64,000 nucleotides of DNA from Lysobacter solisilvae (GCF_016613535.2 NZ_CP071518.1:186001-250000), one strand, 5' to 3'. Shown: positions 50,540-60,220, counted from the first letter of the stretch. Notes: a model not told the origin generated them from the sequence alone. Numbers and translations are program-made.

Positions 50540-51595
50540 TCAGCCCGTGGCCAGCGTCGCGTTGTCGATCACGAACCGGTATTTGACGTCGCTGCGCTGC
50601 ATCCGGTCGTAGGCCTCGTCGATCTTCTGGATCGGGATCATCTCGATCTCCGACACGATGCCGCGCTCGGCGCAGAAGTCCAGCATCTCCTGGGTTTCGG
50701 CGATGCCGCCGATCAGCGAGCCGGCGATCGCGCGACGGCCGAAGATCAGCTGCGCCACATTGGGGGCCGGATGCGGATGCTCCGGGACGCCGACCAGGCA
50801 CATCGTGCCGTCGCGCTTGAGCAGGCGGGTGAAGGCATCCAGGTCATGGCTGGCGGCCACGGTGTTGAGGATGAAGTCGAAGGTGCCGATGTGCTGCTTC
50901 ATCTGGTCGGCGTCTTTGGAGATCACGACGTCGTCCGCGCCCAGGTCGCGCGCGTCCTGGCGCTTGCTCTCGCTGGTGGTGAACGCCACGGTGTGGGCCC
51001 CCATCGCGTGCGCCAGCTTGATGCCCATGTGCCCCAGGCCGCCGATGCCGACGATGCCGACCTTCTTGCCAGGACCGGCTTTCCAGTGGCGCAGCGGCGA
51101 ATACGTGGTGATGCCCGCACACAGCAGCGGCGCGACGGCCGCGAGCTGGGCTTCGGGATGGCGCACCTTCAGCACGAACTGGTCGTCCACGACGATGCGC
51201 TGCGAATAGCCACCCAGCGTGTGCCCGGGAGCATCCTGCGTGGGGCCGTTGTAGGTGCCGACGAAACCGACTTCGCAGTACTGCTCCAGGCCTTCGCCGC
51301 AGGCGCGGCAGTGCTTGCAGCTGCCCACCAGGCAGCCGACCGCCACGGTCTCGCCCACCTTGAAGGCCGTGACCCCGGGCCCGACCGCGGTGACGTGCCC
51401 GACGATCTCGTGGCCCGGCACGCAGGGGTAGCGCGTGCCGCCCCACTCCGAGCGGACGGTGTGCAGGTCCGAATGGCAGACGCCGCAGAACGCGATCTCG
51501 ATCTGCACGTCGTGGGCGCCCGGTACGCGGCGCTGGATGTCCATCGGCTCCAGCGGCTTGTCGCCGGCGTGCGCACCGTAGGCTTTCGTATTCAT
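50540..51595 (-). CDS. Zinc-dependent NAD(P) alcohol dehydrogenase, CAD/YahK type
   Basis: A 351-residue medium-chain dehydrogenase that reduces aldehydes or oxidises alcohols in the cytoplasm. Catalytic zinc ligands are in FCGVCHSDLH, the GHE motif, and a cysteine in PLLCAGITTYSPL. Structural zinc cysteines are in GSCKHCRACGEGLEQYC. The coenzyme site is GIGGLGHMGIKLAHAMGAH followed by TTSESKR, which favours NADPH. ATG 51595 has the ribosome site CAGGAGCCC. It follows the LysR gene by 97 nt on the same strand. Confidence 0.95.
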   Translation of the reverse strand: MNTKAYGAHAGDKPLEPMDIQRRVPGAHDVQIEIAFCGVCHSDLHTVRSEWGGTRYPCVPGHEIVGHVTAVGPGVTAFKVGETVAVGCLVGSCKHCRACGEGLEQYCEVGFVGTYNGPTQDAPGHTLGGYSQRIVVDDQFVLKVRHPEAQLAAVAPLLCAGITTYSPLRHWKAGPGKKVGIVGIGGLGHMGIKLAHAMGAHTVAFTTSESKRQDARDLGADDVVISKDADQMKQHIGTFDFILNTVAASHDLDAFTRLLKRDGTMCLVGVPEHPHPAPNVAQLIFGRRAIAGSLIGGIAETQEMLDFCAERGIVSEIEMIPIQKIDEAYDRMQRSDVKYRFVIDNATLATG

Positions 51596-51692
51596 TGCGG
51601 GCTCCTGGGTGGGGGATGGCACAGGTTGCAGCAGCATGGTGACGCAGGTCGCCCGGGGCCACCATCACCCCGGTTGATGACCGGCCTGAGAC

Positions 51693-52595
51693 TCAGGGGA
51701 CCGGCGGCTCGCCGTCGCCCAGTCGCTCGCCGAGGAAGTCGATGAAGCGGCGGGTCTTCTGCGGCAGGCGGCGGGTGGCGGCGTAGAGGGCATTGACCGC
51801 GATGGGAGGCGCCTTCCAGTCCTCCAGCACGACCTGCAGCGCGCCACTGCGCAAGGCCTCCTGGACGATGAAGCGCGGCAGCAGGGTGATGCCCATCCCG
51901 CCCTCCGCCAGCGCCGCAAGCAGGTCGCCATTGTCGGCCGTGGCCGGGCCGACCGGCTGCACGCGAGCGGTCCTGCCATGCCGGGTCAGCGGCAACGTGA
52001 CGCTGCCCTGCAGGAGGCCGTAGTTGAGGAAGGCATGCTGGGCGAGGTCGTCGGGCACCTGCGGGGTGCCGCGCGCGCGCAGGTAGGCCGGCGAGGCCAC
52101 GAACACCCGCTCGGCCGGCATCAGCCGCCGCGCGGCGAGCGTGGAGTCGATGAGGTTGGCGATGCGGATGGTGACGTCGAAACCGCCCTTCACCGGGTCG
52201 ATGAGCTGGTCGTTGAGCGTCACGTGCACTTCCACCTGCGGGTGCAAGGCATGGAACTGCGGCAGCAGGCGGCCCAGCACGCGGGTTCCGAAAGAGACCG
52301 GAGCGTTCACCCGCAGCAGCCCCTCGAGGCGGCCGGCGCCGGTGCGGGCGCGTTCCTCGGCATCGTCGAGCGTGGCCAGCACGTCCTGCGCCGCTTCGAA
52401 ATACTCCGCGCCCGCCTCGGTGAGGTGCAGGCTGCGCGTGGTGCGCATCAGCAACTGCACGCCCAGCATGTCCTCCAGCGCCTGGATCTGCTTGCTCACC
52501 TTGGAGCGCGGCACATCCAGCCGGCGCGCCGCCGCCGCGAAGCCATTGGCGCGCACCGCCTCGACGAAAGCACGCATGCATTCGATGCGGTCCAT
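51693..52595 (-). CDS. LysR-family transcriptional regulator
   Basis: A 300-residue regulator. The N-terminal winged helix-turn-helix is MRAFVEAVRANGFAAAARRL then DVPRSKVSKQIQALEDMLGV, followed by an effector domain of the AaeR/DmlR-like subgroup (GLLRVNAPVSFGTRVLGRLL). Start MDRIECM at 52595 is standard for the subgroup, although the frame is open further upstream. It lies between a divergent pirin gene (189 bp away) and a codirectional alcohol dehydrogenase; both are plausible targets. Confidence 0.93.
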   Translation of the reverse strand: MDRIECMRAFVEAVRANGFAAAARRLDVPRSKVSKQIQALEDMLGVQLLMRTTRSLHLTEAGAEYFEAAQDVLATLDDAEERARTGAGRLEGLLRVNAPVSFGTRVLGRLLPQFHALHPQVEVHVTLNDQLIDPVKGGFDVTIRIANLIDSTLAARRLMPAERVFVASPAYLRARGTPQVPDDLAQHAFLNYGLLQGSVTLPLTRHGRTARVQPVGPATADNGDLLAALAEGGMGITLLPRFIVQEALRSGALQVVLEDWKAPPIAVNALYAATRRLPQKTRRFIDFLGERLGDGEPPVP

Positions 52596-52784
52596 GAGGC
52601 GACTCCCGGGACGGAAGCGCGAATATAGCGCCAGTGCGGCGCCATTGTCCCCCGATCGGAAACAGTCATTCTCCGGCGTCCGGCTATTTCCGGCACCCCG
52701 CAATTTCGATACTTCGCTCCGGGCCGCAAGGTCCAGATCGCCGGATCACGCTGACCCGGCCACATCCATATCCAGGAGCCTTCC

Positions 52785-53498
52785 ATGATCACCCTGCGAC
52801 GCGCCAACGAACGGGGCCATGCCAACCACGGCTGGCTCGACTCCTGGCACAGCTTTTCCTTCGCCAATTACTTCGACCCGGAGCACGTGCAATGGGGCGC
52901 CCTGCGCGTGATCAACGAGGACCGCGTGCGCGCCGGTGCCGGCTTCGGCCAGCACGGGCACCGCGACATGGAGATCATCAGCTACGTGCTGGACGGCGCG
53001 CTGGCCCACGAGGATTCGCTCGGCAACCGCGCGAGCATCGTGCCCGGCGAAGTGCAGCGCATGAGCGCAGGCACGGGAGTTGTCCACGCCGAGTTCAACC
53101 ATGACAAGGCCAACACCACGCACTTCCTGCAGATCTGGATCGTGCCGTCGGTCACCGGCGTCGCGCCCTCGTACGAACAGAAGTCCTTTGCGGACAGCGA
53201 CAAGCGCGGCAGGCTGCGGGTCGTGGTGAGCCCGGATGGGCGCGACGGCTCGGTCACGATCCACCAGGACGCGCTGATGCTGGCCGGGCTGTTCGACGGC
53301 GACGAGCACGCGCGCCACGAGTTCGCTGCGGGCCGCCTGGGCTACGTGCATGTGGTCCGCGGGCAGGTCACGGTCAACGGGCAGGCGCTGGTCGCGGGCG
53401 ACGCACTGCGGCTGCAGGATGAAACCGCGATCACGCTGGACCAGGGGCGCGACGCGGAAGTGCTGGTATTCGACCTGCCGCCGATGCCTTTGCATTGA
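52785..53498 (+). CDS. Pirin-family protein (YhhW-type bicupin)
   Basis: A 237-residue pirin with the N-terminal cupin metal site GFGQHGHRDMEIISYVLDG, then GVVHAEFNHD, and a C-terminal cupin without clear metal ligands. E. coli YhhW relatives have quercetinase activity. Function here unknown; it is divergent from a LysR regulator, a common arrangement. Ribosome site CAGGAGCCTTCC. Confidence 0.93.
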   Translation: MITLRRANERGHANHGWLDSWHSFSFANYFDPEHVQWGALRVINEDRVRAGAGFGQHGHRDMEIISYVLDGALAHEDSLGNRASIVPGEVQRMSAGTGVVHAEFNHDKANTTHFLQIWIVPSVTGVAPSYEQKSFADSDKRGRLRVVVSPDGRDGSVTIHQDALMLAGLFDGDEHARHEFAAGRLGYVHVVRGQVTVNGQALVAGDALRLQDETAITLDQGRDAEVLVFDLPPMPLH

Positions 53499-53553
53499 CG
53501 GACATCGCGGCGCAGGAACGACTTTCCCCGGTGAACCTGGGGCGCCGGCGGCA

Positions 53554-53883
53554 TCACCCGATCGGGTGGGCCAGGCCTGCGAAAGTCCGGACGTCCCGCA
53601 CTTCCGTCGCCCCGGGCGGGAGTGCGCGGGCGGCCGCGGCAGTGCTGCGCACCCGGCCGCTGCGGCGACGGGATCTGCCTGCGCTGGGCAACAGATCGTG
53701 CTTGCGCATCAGGCAGTGGATGGCCAGCCCGATCACGGCCTCGTCCGCCGGCCCGGCATCGCCCTCGATCTGCCGGCAACGATCGATCAGTCGCGGGATC
53801 GCCTCGCGCATGGAGGCGCGGGCGTCGGACAGCTCCCGATCCAGCTCGGCAATCTGCTGCATCAACTCAACCCTGCTGGCCAT
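53554..53883 (-). CDS. Hypothetical protein with N-terminal coiled coil
   Basis: A 109-residue frame from ATG 53883: MASRVELMQQIAELDRELSD forms a predicted helix or coiled coil, then ARASMREAIPRLIDRCRQIE and AVIGLAIHCLMRKHDLLP, and a basic disordered tail. The first 75 residues look protein-like with normal composition. No family recognised. It is convergent with pirin and divergent from the diguanylate cyclase gene. Confidence 0.5.
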   Translation of the reverse strand: MASRVELMQQIAELDRELSDARASMREAIPRLIDRCRQIEGDAGPADEAVIGLAIHCLMRKHDLLPSAGRSRRRSGRVRSTAAAARALPPGATEVRDVRTFAGLAHPIG

Positions 53884-54082
53884 GGTTCTCCATCGCGACC
53901 GGCGCTCCCCGGGATGGGCTTGCATTATTGAACGCAGAGCGGCGCGCGAAGCGGAAACGGGCCCATTCCAGCCACGTTTTTCCGGTCCGGGCCGCTTGCA
54001 CCTGAAGCGTTCAGCGTGCGCATTTCACGTGCCCGTGGCCCGTCGGCGAGAACCATCGAACCGACATCCACGGAGCGAGCGC

Positions 54083-55015
54083 ATGGACGATCGTGCACTC
54101 ATGCAGGCCCTGCTGGACACGCCCATCAGGCACGGCATCGTGGTCACCGACCTGCAGGGAAAAATCATTCTCTGGAACCGTGGCGCGGAAGCGATCTTCG
54201 GTTACTCCGCACAGGAGATCATCGGCGCGAGCGCCGAGAAGCTTTTCGTGCCGATCGATCGCAGCAACGGCATTCCCGGCCGGGAGATGAGCAAGGCAAG
54301 GACGCAGGGTTGCGCGGGAGATTTCCGCTGGCACCTGCGCAAGGACGGCACGACGTTCTGGGGCGACGGAATGATGTATCCGGTCCGCGTGGAGGGCGCC
54401 GACATCGGTTACATGAAGGTCCTTCGCGATGCGACCGACCTCAAGCTCAGCCAGGAAGAACACCGGCGCCTGGCATTCGTCGACGTCCTGACCGGCATGC
54501 CCAACCGGGCCGAACTGTTCCGGCGGCTGGTCGACATGATGGGTACCGCGCAGCGGCATCGGGAGATGCTGGTGCTGCTGCTGGTGGACCTGGACCATCT
54601 CAAGGACGTCAACGATTCGCTCGGCCACGCGGCGGGCGACGCGATGCTGCGCAGCGCCGCCCAGCGCATGCGCGACGTGCTGCGATCCAATGACCTGCTG
54701 GCCCGGCTTGGCGGCGACGAGTTCGCCATCCTGCAACCCGGTGCGCAGTCCCTGGACGACGCGGTGGTGGTCGCCGAGAAGCTGCTCGAAGTGCTGGCAC
54801 AGCCCATGGACATCGGCGGCCGCGAGGTGCAGGTCACCGGGAGCATCGGCATCAGCGCCTATCCCCTCGACGCGGCCACCACCGAGCAGCTGCTGGGCAA
54901 TGCCGACGTCGCGCTGTACCAGGCCAAGGCGGGCGGCCGCAACCAGTATCGGGTGCATGAGGCCACGATGAAGCACGCGCATACGGCGTCGGCGTCGACG
55001 GCTGGGCAGGGATAG
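54083..55015 (+). CDS. Diguanylate cyclase with PAS sensor domain
   Basis: Makes the second messenger c-di-GMP. Residues about 10-125 are a PAS domain with PAC (GIVVTDLQGKIILWNRGAEA, FRWHLRKDGTTFW). From about 140 there is a GGDEF domain: VDVLTGMPNRAELFRRL, LLLVDLDHLKDVNDSLGHAA, and an intact GGDEF in LARLGGDEFAIL near residue 212. The allosteric I-site is RSND, five residues before GGDEF. No membrane helix is visible, so a soluble sensor is likely. 310 residues. Confidence 0.93.
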   Translation: MDDRALMQALLDTPIRHGIVVTDLQGKIILWNRGAEAIFGYSAQEIIGASAEKLFVPIDRSNGIPGREMSKARTQGCAGDFRWHLRKDGTTFWGDGMMYPVRVEGADIGYMKVLRDATDLKLSQEEHRRLAFVDVLTGMPNRAELFRRLVDMMGTAQRHREMLVLLLVDLDHLKDVNDSLGHAAGDAMLRSAAQRMRDVLRSNDLLARLGGDEFAILQPGAQSLDDAVVVAEKLLEVLAQPMDIGGREVQVTGSIGISAYPLDAATTEQLLGNADVALYQAKAGGRNQYRVHEATMKHAHTASASTAGQG

Positions 55016-55283
55016 GCGCCACCGTTCGGCGCCTCAGTTTCAGACGAGCCGCCATCAGCCACCTGCCTGACAGGCGTTGGCCCGTGTCATCCAGCAGGCG
55101 GCATCGAACCGGACTTCATCACCCTGCACGAACGGTTCGAAGGCCTTGCGTGTTCGATGCGTGCGACACGGGATGAGCGCCGATTCGGGGAGCGTGCATG
55201 CCACCCGGATCGGTGCGGCGCTGGATTGCGCCACCTGCCGCCGGACGGCGCGTCACACGACTCCAAGACGCCGGCGGCGCCCG

Positions 55284-56231
55284 TCAGGTGAAGTGCACGT
55301 ACCCGGTCGTCGTCGGCATCCACGGGCTGCCATCGCCCATGTGCGCGCGCACGCTCGTGCCTTCGACGATGGTGCCGATCATGGTGAGCGGGACGGCACA
55401 GGCTTCGGCGACCGAGGCCAGCTGGCTGCGCGCGCTGTGCGGAGCGGTGAAACACAGTTCGTAATCGTCGCCGCCGGTGGCCTGCAATGAATGGCGCCAC
55501 GCGACGTCGAATCGGTCGCGCAGTGCGTTCGACAGCGGAAGCGCGCTGACGTCGATGCGCGCGCCGACCCGGCTGGCGCGGCAGATGTGGCCCAGGTCGG
55601 CCATCAGTCCGTCGGAGATGTCGATCGCCGACGTCGCCACGCCCACGAGGGTCTGGCCGAGGTCGACGCGCGGCGTGGGCCGGTCCAGGCGCAGGCGCAG
55701 CGGCGCGGCGACCTGGGCGCCCGAACGCCATTGCGCCAGGGCGCCGGCGGCGTCGCCCAGCGTGCCGCTCACCCAGATCTCGTCGCCGATTTCCGCACCC
55801 GATCGAAGCAGCGCCTGGTCCGGAGCGGCATGGCCCACCAGCGTGAGGCTGACCGACAACGGGCCACGCGTGGTATCGCCGCCGATCAGCGCGACCTCGT
55901 GCAGGCGCGCGAGTTCGACAAAGCCGTCGAGGAATGAATCCAGCCACGCCATGTCGGCCTGCGGCAGCGACAGGGACAGCGTGCACCAGGCCGGCGTGCC
56001 GCCCATCGCGGCAAGATCCGACAGGTTCACCGCCAGCGCTTTCCAGCCGATGTGGGCCGGCAGGGTGTTTTCCGGGAAATGCACGCCGCGGTTGAGCGTG
56101 TCGGTGGCCACGAGCAGTTCGCGGCCGGCAGGCACCCGCACGATGGCGGCGTCGTCCCCGATGCCCAGCACGACGTCGTCACGCCTGGCAGCGCGCGCGC
56201 GGATGCGTTCGATCAGGTCGAACTCGGACAC
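55284..56231 (-). CDS. thiL: Thiamine-monophosphate kinase
   Basis: Phosphorylates thiamine monophosphate to the active diphosphate. The 315 residues carry DDVVLGIGDDAAIVRVPAGRE, KALAVNLSDLAAMGGTPAW, GGDTTRGPLSVSLTLVG, SAIDISDGLMADLGHIC and ATGGDDYELCF, all conserved Mg-ATP site motifs. It follows nusB closely (3 nt), the usual nusB-thiL order. The 268 bp after its stop hold nothing recognisable. Confidence 0.96.
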   Translation of the reverse strand: MSEFDLIERIRARAARRDDVVLGIGDDAAIVRVPAGRELLVATDTLNRGVHFPENTLPAHIGWKALAVNLSDLAAMGGTPAWCTLSLSLPQADMAWLDSFLDGFVELARLHEVALIGGDTTRGPLSVSLTLVGHAAPDQALLRSGAEIGDEIWVSGTLGDAAGALAQWRSGAQVAAPLRLRLDRPTPRVDLGQTLVGVATSAIDISDGLMADLGHICRASRVGARIDVSALPLSNALRDRFDVAWRHSLQATGGDDYELCFTAPHSARSQLASVAEACAVPLTMIGTIVEGTSVRAHMGDGSPWMPTTTGYVHFT

Positions 56232-56234
56232 GGC

Positions 56235-56696
56235 CTATTTCGTTCGCGCGGACTGCACTTCCACCGCGCGCCACTGCGCCGCCGCGTGGTCGAGCACGCC
56301 GTTGACATAGGTGTGGCCGTGCTCGGCCCCGAAGCGCTTGACGGTCTCGATGGCCTCGTTGAGCACCACGCGGTAGGGCACGTCCCGGCGCTGGCGCAGT
56401 TCGTAGGCGGCGATGCGCAGCGCAGCGCGTTCGATCGGGTCGACCTGCTCGATGTCTCGGTCCAGGAACGGCTGCAGGGCGTCGTCGAGTTCGTCGCAGT
56501 GCTTGTCCACGCCGCTGACGAGGTCCTCGAAGTAGTCCAAGTCCGCCACTTCATGCGCCTGTTCGTGGGCGAACTGCGCGATCACGTCGCGCGCGGTGGC
56601 GCCGGACATCTGCCAGGCGTACACGGCCTGCAGCGCGCGGCGGCGCGCGCGCGAGCGGGCGACGGGATCGATGCCATCGTTGCGGCGGCGGTTCAT
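56235..56696 (-). CDS. nusB: Transcription antitermination factor NusB
   Basis: RNA-binding antitermination factor for rRNA operons, 153 residues: [18 protein letters not shown] at the N-terminus, then [20 protein letters not shown] and [20 protein letters not shown], ending [11 protein letters not shown]. The start ATG overlaps the ribH stop by 4 nt, and thiL follows. Confidence 0.96.
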   Translation of the reverse strand: MNRRRNDGIDPVARSRARRRALQAVYAWQMSGATARDVIAQFAHEQAHEVADLDYFEDLVSGVDKHCDELDDALQPFLDRDIEQVDPIERAALRIAAYELRQRRDVPYRVVLNEAIETVKRFGAEHGHTYVNGVLDHAAAQWRAVEVQSARTK

Positions 56697-57160
56697 ACGA
56701 GTTGCTCCAGCAGGTTCGCCATTTCCAATACCACCAATGCGGCTTCCTCGCCCTTGTTGCCATGGCTGCCGCCGGCGCGCGCCTGCGCGTCCTCGAAGCG
56801 GTCCACCGCCAGCACGCCGTTGGCCACCGGCAGGCCGTGGTCCAGCGATACGCGCATCAGGCCATTGGAGCAGCCGTCGGCCACCTGTTCGTAATGGCGG
56901 GTATCACCGCGCACCACGCAACCCAGCGCGACGATGCCGGCATGGCGGCCCTTGGCGGCCAGCATCGCCGCGGCGACGGGAACCTCCCACGCGCCGGGCA
57001 CGCGGACGACGTCGAGCGAGCTCTCGTCGACACCGTGCTCGGCGAAGGTACGGCGCGCGCCTGCAACCAGCGCATCGGTGATGCGCGGATTCCAGCGGCT
57101 GGCGATGATCGCGAAACGGGCGCCTTGCGGGGCACGCATGTCGCCTTCGAGATGGGGCAT
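56693..57160 (-). CDS. ribH: 6,7-dimethyl-8-ribityllumazine synthase
   Basis: Penultimate riboflavin step. The 155-residue protein contains [55 protein letters not shown] and [16 protein letters not shown]. It begins 7 nt after the PhyH-type dioxygenase stop and overlaps nusB, so it belongs to the same transcript. Confidence 0.96.
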   Translation of the reverse strand: MPHLEGDMRAPQGARFAIIASRWNPRITDALVAGARRTFAEHGVDESSLDVVRVPGAWEVPVAAAMLAAKGRHAGIVALGCVVRGDTRHYEQVADGCSNGLMRVSLDHGLPVANGVLAVDRFEDAQARAGGSHGNKGEEAALVVLEMANLLEQLV

Positions 57161-57167
57161 GGTGGGG

Positions 57168-58079
57168 TCAGTCCTGCGGCGGCAGCCGCGCGTCGGGCGG
57201 CAGGGGCGGCGCCGGGGATTCACCCAGCCCGGGCACCGCCTGATGGGGCCGGTGCATCCAGAAACCACCCTGGTAGGGGACGATCGTGCACCGCTGGGCG
57301 ATGCAGTCTTCCTGTGAATAGTAATGGAAGACCACGCTCTTGCGGGTCCGGGCCGGGTCGCGGATGGGGCTGCCGCCGTGCAGCAGGTAGGCGCTCCAGA
57401 TGAAGACGTCGCCTCGCCGGGCCGGGAAGGTCTCCGGCTGCAGGCCGCGCTGGGCGACCTGCTGGTCCATGTATTCGCGCCAGGCCGGCATCTCGTCCAG
57501 CACGAAGTGATGGCTGCCGGTGCTGAACACATACGGCTCGATGCGGTGGCTGCCCGCGAAATACTTCAGCGGCCCCGAGTCGGGGTGACAGTCCTCCAGC
57601 GCCACCCAGATCGCCAGCAGGTGGTGGGGCGTACGCGGCGTCATGAACAACGCGTCGACGTGGTCGGTCTGCGCGCTGCCCTGCTCGAAACTGAGCGAAT
57701 TGCACAGCACCGGAACGCGGCCCAGCAACGCGGTGAGGATCGGCGTGATGCGCTCGTTCAACGCCAGGCGGCGCACGGCCTCCTGCTCGAGGTACAGGTC
57801 ATTGGTCTTGAAGCGGTGCTTGCTGCGCGCCTCGTCGCTGACGTCGGACAGGCGCAGGCGCTGGCCGGTCACCAGGTCGTCGACGACCACCCGCGGCGCT
57901 TTTTCCTCCCAGGCCCGGCGCACAGGCGCTTCGGCGGCAGCCAGTTCGGCTTCGTCGTAAAACCCGGGAAGCACGACGAACCCCTGCTCGTCCCAGGCCT
58001 GGCGCAGCTCGGCGTGGGGGTCGGGTACGTCGGGCGCGTCAGCGGCGCGCGGCCATGGCCATCGGAAACTGAAACCCAT
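57168..58079 (-). CDS. Phytanoyl-CoA dioxygenase (PhyH) family protein
   Basis: Predicted Fe(II)/2-oxoglutarate oxygenase of 303 residues. The iron-binding HxD is in [10 protein letters not shown], and the distal His with 2-oxoglutarate-binding Arg is in [20 protein letters not shown]. Between them are [25 protein letters not shown]. The substrate is unknown. It sits between ribB and ribH in the riboflavin operon, 7 nt before ribH and 217 nt after ribB. ATG at 58079 (MGFSFRW) was taken as start; 3 more codons upstream also begin with Met. Confidence 0.9.
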   Translation of the reverse strand: MGFSFRWPWPRAADAPDVPDPHAELRQAWDEQGFVVLPGFYDEAELAAAEAPVRRAWEEKAPRVVVDDLVTGQRLRLSDVSDEARSKHRFKTNDLYLEQEAVRRLALNERITPILTALLGRVPVLCNSLSFEQGSAQTDHVDALFMTPRTPHHLLAIWVALEDCHPDSGPLKYFAGSHRIEPYVFSTGSHHFVLDEMPAWREYMDQQVAQRGLQPETFPARRGDVFIWSAYLLHGGSPIRDPARTRKSVVFHYYSQEDCIAQRCTIVPYQGGFWMHRPHQAVPGLGESPAPPLPPDARLPPQD

Positions 58080-58296
58080 GCAAGTCACGGTTCGGGGGGT
58101 GAGGCCAGTCTAGGGCCGGTGCCCGTGGATGAGTAGCAAGGCCGCACGGGCGGGCGCGCGTCCCGGCGGCGTCCACGGGATGCGGGCAGCGGGACGGTGG
58201 GGTGCCGACGCCTGGTGGGGCTCCCGGCGTCCGAGGGCGTCTCCCCACCCTGCCCCGGCTCTCAGATCCTCAGCCGCCCCGAAGCCCCTGCCCGGG

Positions 58297-59427
58297 TCAG
58301 TGCGCCAGCTCCACGTATTCGACGACCTCCAGCCCGAACCCGGCCAACCCCACCTGCCGCCGTGGCGTGCCGATCACGCGCAGCCGGCCCAGGCCCAGGT
58401 CGGCCAGGATCTGGCCGCCGGCGCCATTGCGGCGCCACTCGGCCAGGGCATGGCCGCGGCCCGCGGGTGGCGAGGGGTCATGGTCGCCCGGGTCTGCCGG
58501 CGGTTGCGCGCGCACGCGCGCCAGCAGTGCGTCGGCGTCCGCGTGCTCGCCCAGCAGGACCAGTGCGCCCGTGCCTTCGCGGGCAATCATCCCCAGCACG
58601 TCGCCGACTGCGGGACCGAAGTCCGGGCGGCGCCAGTGCACGGCATCGGCCAGCGGGTTCTGCACGTGCACGCGCACCAGGGTGGGCTGGTCACGCTCGA
58701 CCTGGCCACGCACCAGCGCGAAGTGCAGCGCGTGGTTGAGGCGATCGCGGTAGCTGACCAGCTCGAACTGGCCGTGCTCGGTCTCGATCGGCCGCGCGTC
58801 GACGCGTTCGATGGTGTGTTCGGTCGCCAGGCGATAGCGGATGAGTTCCTCGATCGAGCCCATCTTCAGGCCGTGCTCGCGTGCGAACTGCTCCAGCTCC
58901 GGCCGACGCGCCATCGAGCCGTCGGGATTGAGGATCTCCACCAGCACGCCCGCCGGCTCCATGCCCGCCAGCAGCGCCAGGTCGCTGGCCGCCTCGGTGT
59001 GTCCGGCGCGGTTGAGCACGCCGCCGGGCTGGGTCATCAGCGGGAAGATGTGGCCGGGCTGGCTCAGGTCGGCGGCCGAAGCGTCGGGCCGCACCGCGGT
59101 GCGGACGGTGTGGGCGCGGTCATAGGCGCTGATGCCGGTGGTCACGCCCTCGGCCGCCTCGATCGACACCGTGAAGTTGGTGTGGTGCGGGGAGGTGTTG
59201 TCGCGGACCATCGGCGGCAGGCCCAGCTGGCGGCAGCGTTCGCGCGTCAGCGACAGGCAGACCAGGCCGCGCGCATGCGTGACCATGAAGTTGATGTCCT
59301 GCGGCCGCACCAGTTCGGCGGCCATGATCAGGTCGCCCTCGTTTTCGCGGTCTTCGTCATCGACGATGACGACCATGCGGCCGGCGCGGATCTCGTCCAG
59401 CAGTTCGGGGATCGGGCAGAAGGACAT
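58297..59427 (-). CDS. ribB: 3,4-dihydroxy-2-butanone-4-phosphate synthase with degenerate GTP cyclohydrolase II domain
   Basis: The first 200 residues are a complete DHBP synthase: VVIVDDEDRENEGDLIMAAE, CLSLTRERCRQLGLPPM and HIFPLMTQPGGVLNRAGHTE. The remaining 175 resemble GTP cyclohydrolase II but lack its zinc cysteines: the place of the usual SECLTGD segment reads HVQNPLADAVHWRRPDFGP, and no replacement cysteines are seen. So it should supply only the butanone phosphate; another RibA is needed for GTP ring opening. Such RibB-X proteins are known in proteobacteria. It follows ribE by 38 nt. Confidence 0.92.
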   Translation of the reverse strand: MSFCPIPELLDEIRAGRMVVIVDDEDRENEGDLIMAAELVRPQDINFMVTHARGLVCLSLTRERCRQLGLPPMVRDNTSPHHTNFTVSIEAAEGVTTGISAYDRAHTVRTAVRPDASAADLSQPGHIFPLMTQPGGVLNRAGHTEAASDLALLAGMEPAGVLVEILNPDGSMARRPELEQFAREHGLKMGSIEELIRYRLATEHTIERVDARPIETEHGQFELVSYRDRLNHALHFALVRGQVERDQPTLVRVHVQNPLADAVHWRRPDFGPAVGDVLGMIAREGTGALVLLGEHADADALLARVRAQPPADPGDHDPSPPAGRGHALAEWRRNGAGGQILADLGLGRLRVIGTPRRQVGLAGFGLEVVEYVELAH

Positions 59428-59465
59428 TGGGGGTTCCGGTCTGGGGTTTGAAACGTGGGGGGCGA

Positions 59466-60068
59466 TCAGGTCGCGGAACGGCCAGCGAGCAGCCGCTCGA
59501 CATAGCGCGCGACCAGGTCGATTTCCAGGTTCACGGCATCGCCCGCGGCGGTGGCGGAGAACGCGGTATGGGCGATCGTGTGCGGGATCAGCGCGACCTC
59601 GAAGCCCGCGTCATCGACCGCGTTGACCGTGAGGCTGACGCCGTCGACGCAGATCGATCCCTTCTTGGCGATGTAGCGCAGCAGGTCCGCCGGGGCGCCG
59701 AAGCGCCAGCGCTGGGCGCGGGCGTCGTCCTCGATGGCGTGCACCACGCCGACGCCATCGACGTGGCCGCTGACCATGTGTCCGCCGAGGCGGTCGGTCG
59801 GTCGCATGGCGCGCTCCAGGTTGACCGGAGCGCCTGGCCGCAGGCGGCCGAGCGTGGTGAGGCCCAGGGTTTCATTCGACGCGTCGGCCTGGAAGGAGTT
59901 GTCGTCGAACGCGATCACGGTCAGGCACACACCGTTGACCGCGATGCTTTCGCCCAGCTGCACGGCCTGGAACGGCAAGGCACCGACGTCCACGTGCAGG
60001 CGAACGTCGCCCCCGCGCGGTTCCAGTGCGCGCAGGCGGCCGACGCCTTCGATGATGCCGGTGAACAT
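59466..60068 (-). CDS. ribE: Riboflavin synthase, alpha chain
   Basis: Dismutates two lumazines to riboflavin. The 200 residues have the tandem lumazine-binding fold: MFTGIIEGVGRLRALEPRGG, SIAVNGVCLTVIAFDDNSF, GHMVSGHVDGVG and GSICVDGVSLTVNAVDDAGF. First gene after the FMN riboswitch. ribB follows. Confidence 0.97.
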   Translation of the reverse strand: MFTGIIEGVGRLRALEPRGGDVRLHVDVGALPFQAVQLGESIAVNGVCLTVIAFDDNSFQADASNETLGLTTLGRLRPGAPVNLERAMRPTDRLGGHMVSGHVDGVGVVHAIEDDARAQRWRFGAPADLLRYIAKKGSICVDGVSLTVNAVDDAGFEVALIPHTIAHTAFSATAAGDAVNLEIDLVARYVERLLAGRSAT

Positions 60069-60148
60069 CAGCGCGCCTCCGCGAGGGTGGCGGCCACGAT
60101 CGACAGGGATGGCTGGAGCATTGGAACGTTTCCCGCGGATGGTCAGCG

Positions 60149-60178
60149 AAAAACGCCTCCGGGCACGAAGGCAGGCGC
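60149..60178 (-). terminator. Terminator in the ribE leader (riboswitch expression platform)
   Basis: CGCCTGCC and CCGGAGGCG arms around TTCGTG, followed by TTTTT, lie between the FMN aptamer and ribE (80 nt before the start). This position fits FMN-triggered transcription termination. Confidence 0.75.
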
Positions 60179-60220
60179 ACGGCGGACCTCGATGTAGTGA
60201 GATCGCCGCGCGCTGGCCGT

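Noticed and set aside
55077..55490. Small plus-strand frame after the diguanylate cyclase
   Set aside because: Overlaps thiL antisense, biased composition, no ribosome site.
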